From contig JAJDAJ010000028.1 of assembly GCA_029261925.1 (NCBI GenBank), positions 23,600 to 87,599 of the forward strand: 64,000 bases of DNA. Direction: 5' to 3'. Below, piece by piece: positions 8,284 through 16,711 of this stretch. Under the pieces are notes generated by a model, which had not been told where the DNA came from, searched no databases, and saw only the letters and a program-made list of their open reading frames with translations. Positions within the stretch are counted from its first letter, which is position 1, and the number at the start of each line of letters is the position of its first letter. Made by a program: the position numbers and the translations under genes. This stretch comes from Deltaproteobacteria bacterium. Lineage in GTDB: Bacteria; Myxococcota_A; UBA9160; SZUA-336.

Positions 8284-9171
8284 TCAGGCCAGCCGGGCGG
8301 AGCGCTCGAGCAGGCGCCGCGCGCGCTCGAGGTGCGGAGCGTCGACCATCTGCCCGTCGAGCGCGAACACCCCGCGCCCCTCGCGCGCGTGGGCCTCGTA
8401 CGCCTCGATCAGGCGTCGCGCGTCGGCCACGTCCTCGTCGGACGGAGAGAACACCGTGTTGACCACGGGAACCTGGTCGGGGTGGATCGTGAGCTTGCCG
8501 GCGAAGCCGCTGTCGGCGGCCTCGCGGGCCTCGGCCGCCAGGCCCTCGGAGTCGCGGATGTCGATCCAGACCGAGTCGATCGCGTCGATCCCCGCGGCGG
8601 CCGCCGCCAGCAGGGTCGAGACGCGGGCGTGGCGGAACACGTCGAGGTAGGCGCCGTCTTCGCCGCGGTTGCGGCGCGCCCCCAGTGCCGCGGACAGGTC
8701 CTCGCCGCCCCAGGTCAGCGCGACCACGCGCGGTGCGCGCGCGATCGCGGCCAGGTTGAGCACGCCCTCGGGGGTCTCGGTGCCGATCGGGATCAGGCGG
8801 ATCCGCCCGGGCTCGAGACCGTGCCGCGACTCGAGGTCCGTCAGGCGCGCGTCGATCTCCTCGACGTCCTGCGGGCCACGAATCTTGGGCAGCATGTAGG
8901 CGTCGGGCCGGGCGGCGACGGTGCCCTCGAGGTCGTCGGCGCCCATGCCGGTGTCGAGCGGGTTGATGCGCACCACGCGCTCGCGGCGCCCGAAGTCGCG
9001 CCCCTCGAGCCAGCCGCGGACGGCGTCGCGTGCCTCGCGCTTGCGGTCGAGGTGGACCGCGTCCTCGAGGTCGAGCACCAGGGCGTCGGCCTCGATCGTC
9101 AGCGCCCGCTCCAGGTAGCGCTCCTGGCCGCCGGGCACGAAGTGCACGCTGCGGCGGGGGCGTGCGCTCAT
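8284..9171 (-). CDS. HpcH/HpaI/CitE-like CoA-ester lyase
   Basis: This 295-residue TIM-barrel protein resembles the citrate lyase beta subunit and malyl-CoA lyases. Visible are the N-terminal SVHFVPGG, the [18 protein letters not shown] strand with metal-binding acidic residues, [19 protein letters not shown] and [11 protein letters not shown], whose Glu is a usual Mg2+ ligand. Such enzymes cleave or form beta-hydroxyacyl-CoA such as malyl-, methylmalyl- or citramalyl-CoA. The ATG overlaps the MaoC stop by 4 bp (ATGA). A MaoC/CitE-like pair is also found in Mycobacterium tuberculosis (Rv2499c/Rv2498c), where the CitE-like protein acts in itaconate/leucine-type acyl-CoA breakdown; a related role here is inference. 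Confidence 0.88.
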   Translation of the reverse strand: MSARPRRSVHFVPGGQERYLERALTIEADALVLDLEDAVHLDRKREARDAVRGWLEGRDFGRRERVVRINPLDTGMGADDLEGTVAARPDAYMLPKIRGPQDVEEIDARLTDLESRHGLEPGRIRLIPIGTETPEGVLNLAAIARAPRVVALTWGGEDLSAALGARRNRGEDGAYLDVFRHARVSTLLAAAAAGIDAIDSVWIDIRDSEGLAAEAREAADSGFAGKLTIHPDQVPVVNTVFSPSDEDVADARRLIEAYEAHAREGRGVFALDGQMVDAPHLERARRLLERSARLA

Positions 9172-9629
9172 TCCCGTGCTTCGGGCCGGCGGAGCATCAT
9201 GGCGCTGCGCAGGCAGCGCGCCACGAGCTCGCCGCGCTGGTTGTGCGCCCGGTGCTCGAAGGTGACGATGCCGCGGTCGGCCTTCGAGCGCGACTCGCGC
9301 CGATCGACCACCTCGGTCTCGGCCCGGAGCGTGTCGCCGATGAACACCGGCGCGGGGAACTGGACCTTGTCGAAGCCCAGGTTCGCGACGGTCGTGCCCA
9401 GCGTCGTGTCGCCTACCGAGAGCCCGATCATGGTCGCGAACGTGAACAGGCTGTTGACCAGGATCTGCCCGAACTCCGACTCGCGCGCGAACTCGGCGTC
9501 GAGGTGAAGCGGCTGCACGTTCATCGACAGCGTCGTGAACAGCAGGTTGTCGGTCTCCGTGACCGTCCGGCCCGGCTGGTGCTGGAAGACGCGACCGGGC
9601 TCGAGGTCCTCGAGGTACAGCCCCGCCAC
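9168..9629 (-). CDS. MaoC-like hot-dog dehydratase
   Basis: This 153-residue single hot-dog protein has the [29 protein letters not shown] motif; Asn37 or so, Asp and His near residues 37-44 form the hydratase site of MaoC enzymes. [13 protein letters not shown] and the later [15 protein letters not shown] segment complete the fold. It probably hydrates an enoyl-CoA made upstream and passes it to the adjacent CoA-ester lyase, with which it overlaps by 4 bp. It starts at GTG 9629, only 3 bp after the crotonase stop, so the three genes are one operon. Confidence 0.88.
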   Translation of the reverse strand: MAGLYLEDLEPGRVFQHQPGRTVTETDNLLFTTLSMNVQPLHLDAEFARESEFGQILVNSLFTFATMIGLSVGDTTLGTTVANLGFDKVQFPAPVFIGDTLRAETEVVDRRESRSKADRGIVTFEHRAHNQRGELVARCLRSAMMLRRPEARE

Positions 9630-9632
9630 GGG

Positions 9633-10421
9633 TCAGCGGCCCCGGAACACCGGCTTGCGCTTCTCGCGGAACGCGGCCATCGCCTCCTGCGTGTCCTCGG
9701 TTCCGGTGCACATGTACTCGGTCGCCAGTCCCAGCTCGAGGTTCAGGTTCATCTGCTGATAGAGCATCTTGTTGATCGCCAGCTTGGTCCAGCGAATCGC
9801 GGCCGGCGCCCCGTCGGCCAGCTTGCGCGCGTATGCCATCGTGGCGTCCATCAGCTGGTCGGCCGGGAAGACGCGGTTGACCAGGCCGATGCGGTCGGCT
9901 TCCTGTGCATCGATCAGCTCGCCGGCCATCAGGTACTCCTTGGCGCGGTTCAGGCCGACCAGCAGCGGCCAGATCACCTGTCCACCGTCCCCCGCGGTCA
10001 GGCCCACCGCGGGGTGGGTGTCGCCGATGCGCGCGGTGTCGGCCATGTAGACAACGTCGCACATCAGCGCGATCGAGGCGCCGAGCCCCGCGGCGGTGCC
10101 GTTCACGGCGGAGATCAGCGGCGCCTCGCAGCGCGCGATCTCCCAGTTCAGGTCGCGGTTGCGCAGGTTGTCCATGGGAACCGGGTCCTCGGGGTGGAAG
10201 CCCACGAGATCGCCCCCGGCGCAGAAGCTCTTGCCCGCCCCCGTCAGCACGATGGAGCGGACCTCGCGGCTCACCCCGAGCTCGCGGATGGCCTCGGTCA
10301 GGCCGTGGTGGAGCGCGTAGTCGACCGCATTGTGCTTCTCGGGGCGGTTCATCGTGACCACGGCGACCCGGTCGATGATCTCGATCTTCAGATGGTTCTC
10401 TTCGTAGCGCTTCCAGTCCAC
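9633..10421 (-). CDS. Enoyl-CoA hydratase/isomerase (crotonase) family protein
   Basis: This 262-residue crotonase-fold protein shows the two oxyanion-hole regions, TGAGKSFCAGGDL and ISAVNGTAAGLGASIALMCDVV. The C-terminal MAAFREKRKPVFRGR is typical. The positions that hold the two catalytic Glu residues in rat crotonase read GASIAL and HPAVGLTAG, so simple hydration is doubtful; isomerase, hydrolase or lyase chemistry is possible. The start is GTG 10421, set by AAGGAG 6 nt upstream; the frame remains open further upstream without a site. First gene of the three-gene operon ending at 8284 and divergent from the small gene at 10538. Confidence 0.85.
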   Translation of the reverse strand: MDWKRYEENHLKIEIIDRVAVVTMNRPEKHNAVDYALHHGLTEAIRELGVSREVRSIVLTGAGKSFCAGGDLVGFHPEDPVPMDNLRNRDLNWEIARCEAPLISAVNGTAAGLGASIALMCDVVYMADTARIGDTHPAVGLTAGDGGQVIWPLLVGLNRAKEYLMAGELIDAQEADRIGLVNRVFPADQLMDATMAYARKLADGAPAAIRWTKLAINKMLYQQMNLNLELGLATEYMCTGTEDTQEAMAAFREKRKPVFRGR

Positions 10422-10537
10422 GGGGAGCTCCTTCTCGTGACGCGCGACTCTATCACGCGCCCCCCGCGCGGCGCCGGCGCCACTTGCGCCGCGGCCCCGG
10501 GTCTGGTCCGATGGGCCGAACGGCTGGAGGAAGAAGC

Positions 10538-10864
10538 ATGGCATCGACGAAGAGCGGCGGCGCGGGTGGCTGCCTGGTGGTTTACACGTCCTGCGCCCCG
10601 GGGCGCGACGACGAGTTCAACAAGTGGTACGACGAGATCCATGCGCCCGAGATCTGCGCGCTCGGGCCGTTCACCGAGGCGCGGCGCTACCGCATCCCGG
10701 ACACCCAGATGCTGGAGCAGAAGCACGCGTACCTGGCGATCTACGAGTACGAGGGCTCGGCCGAGGACGCGCGCAAGGCGCTCGAGGAGTCGGCAGGGAA
10801 GCTCCGGATGACCGAGACCTTCGACCCCGCAGAGGCCTTCATGACGATCACCGAGCGGATCTGA
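10538..10864 (+). CDS. EthD-like dimeric alpha/beta-barrel small protein
   Basis: This 108-residue protein starts at ATG 10538 with GGAGG 7 nt upstream. The core LVVYTSCAPGRDDEFNKWYDEIHAPEICALGPFTEARRY has the FNxWYdxiHxPE signature of EthD/DUF4286-like dimeric barrels. These often act on, or bind, polyketide or degradation intermediates. It sits alone between the divergent crotonase operon and the convergent SDR gene 18 bp away. No catalytic role can be assigned. Confidence 0.75.
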   Translation: MASTKSGGAGGCLVVYTSCAPGRDDEFNKWYDEIHAPEICALGPFTEARRYRIPDTQMLEQKHAYLAIYEYEGSAEDARKALEESAGKLRMTETFDPAEAFMTITERI

Positions 10865-10882
10865 GCGGCCCGCCGCCGCCGC

Positions 10883-11656
10883 TCACCACATGGCGGCGCC
10901 CGCGCAGACGCGGATCTGCTGGCCGGTGATCGCGCTGGCCGCGTCCGAGCAGAGGAAGAGCACCGTGCTGGTGACCTCGCCGGGCTGGACCGCGCGGCCC
11001 AGCGCGGCGCGGCTGTTGAACTCGGCGGCGATGGTCTCGACGTCGACGCCGCGCTCGTCCGCGATCCGGGCCCAGTAGTTGCGCAGCAGCTCGGTCTCGA
11101 TCGCGCCGGGCACGATGCAGTTCACGCGAATGCCGTGCTCTCCAGCCTCGACGGCCAGCGTGCGCGTGAAGCCGATCAGGCCCAGCTTCGACGCGGTGTA
11201 GTGGCTCTTGCGCTCCATCGGTCCCAGCGCCGCGGTCGAGGAGAACGTGAGGATCACGCCGCTGCGGCGGGGGATCATGTGCCGGAGGCAGGCGCGCGAC
11301 ATCAGCATGTGCGCGGTCATGTTGGTGCCGATGACCGCATTCCAGTTCTCGAGCGTCTGATCCACCACGTGCAGGTCGGTGCCGGGCTGCGCCGCGTTGC
11401 TGATCAGGAAGTCGACGGGCCCGAGCTCCTCGACGGCGCGCGACACCATGCCGTCGGCCTGGGGCTCCTGGGAGATGTCCGCCGGCACCACCAGCGGACG
11501 CTCGCCGCCGGCGGCGGCGAGCTCGGCGGTCTCCTCGAGCGGTGCCTCGCGGCGCCCGGTGATCGCGACGCGCGCGCCCTCGCGCGCGAAGGCGATCGCC
11601 ATGTCGCGTCCGATGCCGCTGCCCGCACCGGTGATGATCGTGACCTTGCCCTTCAC
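10883..11656 (-). CDS. SDR family oxidoreductase
   Basis: This 257-residue classical SDR has TIITGAGSGIGR at the N terminus, an NNAG-like SNAAQPG, the active-site triad in FSSTAALGPMERKSHYTASK (Ser, then Y-x3-K), and the C-terminal SDAASAITGQQIRVCAGAAMW that closes the cofactor site. The GTG at 11656 begins the conserved VKGKVTIITG; it lies 16 bp after the stop of the MDR gene and has only a weak Shine-Dalgarno, so it probably depends on readthrough from that operon. It likely oxidises a 3-hydroxyacyl-CoA or ring alcohol. Confidence 0.87.
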   Translation of the reverse strand: MKGKVTIITGAGSGIGRDMAIAFAREGARVAITGRREAPLEETAELAAAGGERPLVVPADISQEPQADGMVSRAVEELGPVDFLISNAAQPGTDLHVVDQTLENWNAVIGTNMTAHMLMSRACLRHMIPRRSGVILTFSSTAALGPMERKSHYTASKLGLIGFTRTLAVEAGEHGIRVNCIVPGAIETELLRNYWARIADERGVDVETIAAEFNSRAALGRAVQPGEVTSTVLFLCSDAASAITGQQIRVCAGAAMW

Positions 11657-11672
11657 CGCGAGGTCCGGCCGG

Positions 11673-12842
11673 CTACGCGGGGACCAGGCCCTTGACGGAC
11701 TCCGGCATGTCCTTCGCCACCCGGATGATCGGGATGCCCGTCTGCGTGTTCTGGTGCATCTCGTGCATCGCGCGCGGCAGGTCCTCGAAGGCGTAGATCT
11801 CCTTGTGCACGGTCGGCTTGAAGACCTTGCCGTAGAGCTCCGTGGCGGCATTGCAGCCGAAGATCGTGTCGAGGTGGGTGTGGTCGAGGGTCAGCTGCTT
11901 GACCGACGCGCCGGCCGAGTCGTACTGGATGCTCTTGTCGAGCTGCCAGCCGGCGCTCACGTTGACGCCCTCGCGCGCCGCGGCCTGCAGGCCCGCGTTG
12001 AACACCGGGCCGCGGAGCATGTCGCAGACGACGTGCATGCCCACACCTCCGGTCAGCTTCTTGACCTGCTTGCTGAAGCCCTTCACGTCGTCGCGCGAGG
12101 CGAAGCGATTGAAGGCCTGCTGGTCGATACCGGTGATGCCGTGCTTCTCGAGCGCCGCCCGACGCTCGGCGTTGCCGGAGCAGAAGAAGGCATTGTGGCC
12201 CTCGCTCTTCGCCAGCATCAGGAAGAGCTCCGAGACGCCGCCACCGAAGCCGAGCACGTTCAGCGTGGCCAGGCGCTCGCGGGGCACCTTGATCCGGAAG
12301 ATCCCGAGGCCGCGGCGCCAGAGGTGGTAGGCCGTCGGCGCGCGCAGGGGTAGCGCCGCCATCTCCCAGAGGTTCAGGCCGCAGTCCAGCGGGGCGGGAA
12401 TCAGCTGCCACTCGCCGAGCACGGCCTCCTGGGCGTACCAGCCGATCGACTCGGGCTGGTCGTAGGCCCAGATGCGCATCGGGTAGCCGAAGGCATCGGG
12501 CTCGCCGTTGCAGTGGGTGATCACGATGTCGCCCGCCTTGAAGCGGGTGACGTTCGCCCCGACCTCGACCACCTCGCCCAGGGCGGAGTTGCCCGGGTAG
12601 ATCTTGCCGCCGCGCAGCTCCGCGATGTTCACCGTGTCGGCCAGGGCCGCGTGATCGACGTTGTGCTCGGCCGAGACGGCCAGGACGCGCATGCGCACGT
12701 CCGAGGGTCCCGGATCCGGCAGCTCGATGGTGTCCAGCGCGACGACTCGCGCGATGTCCACCTGGTCGAGCTCGTCGTTGACCCGCTTGCGCTCCGCGGC
12801 GATCGCCTCCGCCGAGATCGAGAACGCCTTCACCTTGCCCAT
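11673..12842 (-). CDS. Medium-chain dehydrogenase/reductase (crotonyl-CoA reductase-like)
   Basis: This 389-residue MDR protein has a GroES-like N-terminal part (PGPSDVRMRVLAVSAEHNVDHAAL; GNSALGEVVEVGANVTRFKAGDIV) and a Rossmann part with NVLGFGGGVSELFLMLAKSEG. The segment PLRAPTAYHLWRRGLGIFRIK lines up with the crotonyl-CoA carboxylase/reductase subgroup, in which a bulky N-terminal region precedes the core. The catalytic-zinc Cys/His pair of alcohol dehydrogenases is not obvious, so NADPH-dependent enoyl reduction is more likely than alcohol oxidation. Starts at ATG 12842; followed by an SDR 16 bp downstream and preceded by a 109-bp gap after the DUF35 gene. Confidence 0.8.
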   Translation of the reverse strand: MGKVKAFSISAEAIAAERKRVNDELDQVDIARVVALDTIELPDPGPSDVRMRVLAVSAEHNVDHAALADTVNIAELRGGKIYPGNSALGEVVEVGANVTRFKAGDIVITHCNGEPDAFGYPMRIWAYDQPESIGWYAQEAVLGEWQLIPAPLDCGLNLWEMAALPLRAPTAYHLWRRGLGIFRIKVPRERLATLNVLGFGGGVSELFLMLAKSEGHNAFFCSGNAERRAALEKHGITGIDQQAFNRFASRDDVKGFSKQVKKLTGGVGMHVVCDMLRGPVFNAGLQAAAREGVNVSAGWQLDKSIQYDSAGASVKQLTLDHTHLDTIFGCNAATELYGKVFKPTVHKEIYAFEDLPRAMHEMHQNTQTGIPIIRVAKDMPESVKGLVPA

Positions 12843-12951
12843 CGCTCGCTCCTCGCGCCCCGTCCGGGGGCTGGCCGGCGCATGGTACTCGCGAGTCGAA
12901 CCTCCCTCAACTCGCGTGGCTGCCGGGGCCGCTCCGGGGGCGGCGGCGCGC

Positions 12952-13356
12952 TCAGGCCGGGCGGAAGTAGGGCAGGGTGATCTCGTCGGACATGCGCTCG
13001 AAGGCGACCCGGACGGGCATGCCGATCTTCACGTCATCCGGCTCGATGTCGATCAGATTGGTCAGCATGTGCCAGCCTTCGGCCATCTCCACGATCGCGA
13101 CCACGTAGGGCACGCGGAACTCGGGGCGCTGCGGCCGGTGCACGACCGTGTAGCTGTACACGCTGCCGGCTCCCTGCGTGTCCACCCACTCCAGGCTCCC
13201 GGACTGGCAGTACGTGCACAGCGGCGCCGGGATGAAGACGTGCTGGCCACAGTCGCCGCAGCGCTGCACGCGCAGGACGCCGTCTCGACAGCCATCCCAG
13301 TGGGGCCGGGACAGCGGCGTGGGCCGGGGGAGCGGGATGTTGGTACCGGTGCTCAT
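12952..13356 (-). CDS. DUF35/OB-fold acyl-CoA-associated Zn-ribbon protein
   Basis: This 134-residue protein has an N-terminal rubredoxin-like zinc ribbon with two CxxC pairs (CGDCGQHVFIPAPLCTYC) followed by an OB fold (GSVYSYTVVHRP, PYVVAIVEM, VKIGMPVRVAFE). The ATG overlaps the thiolase stop by 4 bp. DUF35 proteins partner with thiolase-like enzymes; in steroid side-chain breakdown the Ltp2-ChsH2(DUF35) complex is a retro-aldolase. The pairing and order here are the same, so joint function is well supported while the exact reaction is inference. Confidence 0.85.
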   Translation of the reverse strand: MSTGTNIPLPRPTPLSRPHWDGCRDGVLRVQRCGDCGQHVFIPAPLCTYCQSGSLEWVDTQGAGSVYSYTVVHRPQRPEFRVPYVVAIVEMAEGWHMLTNLIDIEPDDVKIGMPVRVAFERMSDEITLPYFRPA

Positions 13357-14507
13357 GGTCGCTCCGTCCCGAGGATCATCATGTCCACGAAGAGCGCGCC
13401 CGCGCCGCCGTTGGTGGTCATCGCCACCTTCGCGTCGGGCACGTTCAGGGCGTCGGGCACCTCGTTGCGCAGCTGGAGCGCGGCTCCGATGGGCTTCTGG
13501 AGTAGCTGCGCGGTGCCCGCATGGCTGTACGACATCAGGCCGCCGTTCGTCGCCACGGGGAAGCGTCCGTCGATGCGAATGCGCCCGTCCATGACGAAGT
13601 CCCCGCCCTCGCCCTCCTTGCAGAAGCCGAAGGCCTCGAACTGGCGGATGATCTCGAACGAGAAGGGGTCGTAGAACTCGCAGACGTCCACGTCCTCGGG
13701 CGTGAGCCCTGCCTGCTCGAAGCAGATCTTCGCGCCGCGCTCTCCGACCATGCCGCACTTCTCGTAGACCGGCGCCATCACGTACGACATGCCCATGCGA
13801 TCGAGCGCCCCGCCCAGCAGCCAGACGGGCTGCACGTCGAGGTCGCGCACGCGGTCGGCGTGGGTGAGCACCAGTCCCGCCCCGCCCTCCGAGGCGGTGC
13901 AGCAGTCGAGCAGATGGAACGGGTCGGCGACCATGCGCGAGTCGAGTACATCGGCGGGCGTGCAGGGGCGGCCGTGGTACACGGCCTCGGGGTTGACCGC
14001 GCCGTTGCTGCGGATGGCGGCCGCCACCTCGGCCAGCTGCTCGGGCGTGGTGCCGAACTGGTGCATGTGGCGCTGTGCGATGAGCGCGAACTCCGCGGCC
14101 GTGTACAGGCCCCAGCACTCGACGAACTCGTTGGTGGGCCGGGTCCAGGGCGCCGTCTTGGCGCGATCGGTGTACTGACCCGCCTGGGCGTCCACGATGA
14201 GCACGGTCTCGCACTGGCCCTGGGCGATGGCCCCTGCGGCCTCGAGGACCGCGCCGATACCCATGTCGCCGCCGCACCAGGACATGCGGCCGCCGAGCCA
14301 GTGCACCGACTCGCGCGAGCTCACGCGCCAGACCGACGAGTGGATGTTGTAGCCGTCGACGTCGTCGAACGTCATGCCGGCCGACGCGACCGCTCCGCGG
14401 GCCGCGTCGAGTACCAGCTCGAGCTCGTTCATGTCGTCGATGCTGCGGGCCTGCCGCGTGTTGTAGGCGCCGACGATGGCGACGTCGTGGAGCGGGTTGC
14501 GCGCCAT
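13353..14507 (-). CDS. Thiolase-like (SCP-x/Ltp2-type) protein
   Basis: This 384-residue thiolase-fold protein has Cys78 in MSWCGGDMG at the usual nucleophile region. The late motifs are altered: VATNGGLMSYSHAG keeps the His of the canonical GHPxG box, but the second catalytic Cys near the C terminus is replaced (AMTTNGGAGA). Loss of the second Cys is seen in the aldolase branch (Ltp2) of the family. Together with the overlapping DUF35 gene this suggests a carbon-carbon lyase acting on a hydroxyacyl-CoA rather than a biosynthetic thiolase. It starts at ATG 14507, two bases after the deacylase-like gene. Confidence 0.85.
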   Translation of the reverse strand: MARNPLHDVAIVGAYNTRQARSIDDMNELELVLDAARGAVASAGMTFDDVDGYNIHSSVWRVSSRESVHWLGGRMSWCGGDMGIGAVLEAAGAIAQGQCETVLIVDAQAGQYTDRAKTAPWTRPTNEFVECWGLYTAAEFALIAQRHMHQFGTTPEQLAEVAAAIRSNGAVNPEAVYHGRPCTPADVLDSRMVADPFHLLDCCTASEGGAGLVLTHADRVRDLDVQPVWLLGGALDRMGMSYVMAPVYEKCGMVGERGAKICFEQAGLTPEDVDVCEFYDPFSFEIIRQFEAFGFCKEGEGGDFVMDGRIRIDGRFPVATNGGLMSYSHAGTAQLLQKPIGAALQLRNEVPDALNVPDAKVAMTTNGGAGALFVDMMILGTERP

Positions 14508-14509
14508 GC

Positions 14510-16267
14510 TCAGGCCGCCGGTGCCGGCTGCGGGCCGCGCACGACGCGCCCGGGTCGGGCATCGGTGGGCTCGCCCTGGTGCATCACCACCTCGCCGCCG
14601 ACCAGTGTCGCGACGTAGCCGTCGGCCTCCTGGAGCAGGCGCCGCGCGCCGGCCGGAAGGTCGTGCACCATTCGCGGTCTGCGCAGGGTCAGGCGGTCGA
14701 GGTCGATCAGGTTCAGATCGGCCTTGTAGCCGGGCGCGATCACGCCGCGATCCCGCATGCCGTAGAGCTGCGCCGTGTGCCGGGTCATGCGCTGCACGGC
14801 GCTCTCGAGCGAGATCCGCTCGCCGCGTTTCCGGTCGCGGACCCAGTGCGTGAGCATGTAGGTGGTGATCGAGGCGTCGCAGATCAGGCCGCAGTGCGCG
14901 CCCCCGTCACCGAGACCGAGCACCGTGTTGGGGCTGTCGAGCATCTCGCGCGAGGCGTCGGAGTCCCCGTGGCTGTAGTTCATCAGCGGCAGCAGCACGA
15001 GCTCGCGTCCGTCGTCCTCCAGGAACAGGTCGTACAGGACCTCCTTGGGACTGCGGCGCTCGCGCCGGGCGATCGCCAGCACGCTCTGGTCGGCGCTCGG
15101 CTCGTAGTCGGGCGGATCGCCGATCGGGAAGAGCTTCGCGAAGCCCTCCTCGTGGTCGAACATGGAGGCGAAGCCCAGCTGCCGGTCGCGCGGCTGCTCG
15201 CTCAGGATGCGGCGGCGGATCTCCGGATCGCGCAGGCGCGCCACGCGCTCGCCGAGCGGCAGATCCGCGATCTCCTGGTAGGTGGGCATGCCCAGGAACG
15301 GGTTGGCGACCGTCTGGTGGCCCGCGAGCACGCCGAAGGGGCGCGGCGCGAACTGCGCGTACACCTCGGCGCCGCTGGCGCGGGTTCGCTCGCAGATCTC
15401 GAGCACCTCGCGCCACTGCTCGGGGCGCGAGTCGAACTGGAGCAGGGCGAAGGCGACCGGCCGGTGGATCTGGGCCGACAGGCGGTGCATCCAGTCCACC
15501 TCGCGCAGCATGTCGTCCGGGCCGTCCATGCCCGTGTCGCCCGCAGCGCCCGCGGGGGCGAGCTCGAATACGCCCAGCCCGCTGTCGCCGAGCGCCCGGC
15601 CGATGCCGAAGAGCTCGTCCTCCTGGGCGAAGGTGCCCGGCACCGGCTCACCGTCGACCGCGCGGTGGCCCATCGTGCGCGAGGTCGAGAAGCCCAGCGC
15701 TCCGGCCTCGAGGCCCTCGCGCACGATCGCGTACATCTTCTCGATGTCGTCCGCCGTGGCGGGCTCGTTGCGCGCGCCGCGCTCGCCCATCACGTAGGCG
15801 CGCACCGAGCCGTGCGGTACCTGGGTGCCGATGTCGACGGCGCGCGGGAAGCGCTCCAGGGCCTCGAGGTACTCCGGGAAGGTCTCCCAGTCCCACTGGA
15901 TGCCCTCGGCCAGCGCGGCGCCGGGGATGTCCTCCACGCCCTCCATCAGGCCGATCAGCCACTCGTGCCGGTCGGGCGCCGCGGGCGCGAAGCCCACGCC
16001 GCAGTTGCCGGCCACCACCGTGGTCACGCCGTGCCCGCCCGAGGGCAGCAGGTGCGCGTCCCAGGTGGCCTGGGCGTCGTAGTGGGTGTGGATGTCGACG
16101 AACCCCGGAGTCACCAGCAGACCGTCGGCGTCGATCTCGCGCCGCGCCGTTCCCTCGACCCGGCCGACCTCGGTGATGCGTCCGCCGCTGACCGCCACGT
16201 CGCCGCTGCGCTCGGGCGCGCCGCTGCCGTCCACGATCCGGCCGCCCCGGATGATCAGATCATGCAC
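14510..16267 (-). CDS. N-acyl-D-amino-acid deacylase-like amidohydrolase (amidohydrolase family 3)
   Basis: This 585-residue metal hydrolase begins VHDLIIRGGRIVDGSG, then GFVDIHTHYDAQ with metal His60/His62 and NCGVGFAP with Cys89, the D-aminoacylase zinc Cys. GDGGAHCGLICDAS near residue 450 supplies the catalytic Asp. The C-terminal beta-sandwich (GVIAPGYKADLNLID) is typical. Start is GTG 16267 with GGGAGG 7 nt upstream; the open frame continues to 17341 only by overlap with the opposite-strand SDR. COG3653 members of this length are common in catabolic islands and often do not act on D-amino acids, so the substrate is open. Confidence 0.85.
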   Translation of the reverse strand: MHDLIIRGGRIVDGSGAPERSGDVAVSGGRITEVGRVEGTARREIDADGLLVTPGFVDIHTHYDAQATWDAHLLPSGGHGVTTVVAGNCGVGFAPAAPDRHEWLIGLMEGVEDIPGAALAEGIQWDWETFPEYLEALERFPRAVDIGTQVPHGSVRAYVMGERGARNEPATADDIEKMYAIVREGLEAGALGFSTSRTMGHRAVDGEPVPGTFAQEDELFGIGRALGDSGLGVFELAPAGAAGDTGMDGPDDMLREVDWMHRLSAQIHRPVAFALLQFDSRPEQWREVLEICERTRASGAEVYAQFAPRPFGVLAGHQTVANPFLGMPTYQEIADLPLGERVARLRDPEIRRRILSEQPRDRQLGFASMFDHEEGFAKLFPIGDPPDYEPSADQSVLAIARRERRSPKEVLYDLFLEDDGRELVLLPLMNYSHGDSDASREMLDSPNTVLGLGDGGAHCGLICDASITTYMLTHWVRDRKRGERISLESAVQRMTRHTAQLYGMRDRGVIAPGYKADLNLIDLDRLTLRRPRMVHDLPAGARRLLQEADGYVATLVGGEVVMHQGEPTDARPGRVVRGPQPAPAA

Positions 16268-16320
16268 GCCCGTTCCTCCCTGGAGTACGCTGCCGCGGAG
16301 GGTACCACGGCGCAGAACGG

Positions 16321-16689
16321 CTAATGGGCCCGCGAGCGGTGCAGCCTCGCCTCGTAGACGCCGTCGCGGAGCTCGCCGAAGAGCTCGCTGACCTGGGGAT
16401 GCCGGACCGGCCCGCCATCGGGGTCGGGCACGAGGTTCTGCTCGGAGACGTAGGCCACGTAGTGCGTGCGCTCGTTGACGGCGAGCAGGTGGTAGTACGG
16501 CTGCTCCTTCCGCGGCCGCATGTCCGCCGGGATCGAGAGCCACCACTCCTCGGTGCTCGCGAACTCCGGGTCCACGTCGAAGATCACGCCGCGGAACGGG
16601 TGCACGCGGTGGCGCACGACCTGCCCGATGCGGAAGCGCCCGCTGTGGAAGGGCCCCGGAGGCGCGCTCGGCTCGGATGGAGCTGGCAT
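16321..16689 (-). CDS. HspQ/YccV-like hemimethylated-DNA-binding domain protein (copy 1)
   Basis: This 122-residue protein carries the HspQ domain: FRIGQVVRHRVHPFRGVIFDVDPEF, then PYYHLLAVNERTHYVAYVSEQNLVPD, ending GPVRHPQVSELFGEL. In E. coli, HspQ binds hemimethylated DNA and stimulates Lon-mediated proteolysis. Starts at ATG 16689; the upstream frame overlaps the divergent SDR and is not used. It lies 22 bp from the divergent SDR ATG, so the two share a promoter region. A second copy sits at 49408-49740. Confidence 0.85.
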   Translation of the reverse strand: MPAPSEPSAPPGPFHSGRFRIGQVVRHRVHPFRGVIFDVDPEFASTEEWWLSIPADMRPRKEQPYYHLLAVNERTHYVAYVSEQNLVPDPDGGPVRHPQVSELFGELRDGVYEARLHRSRAH

Positions 16690-16711
16690 GATCTGCGCCT
16701 GGAGGATCGCG

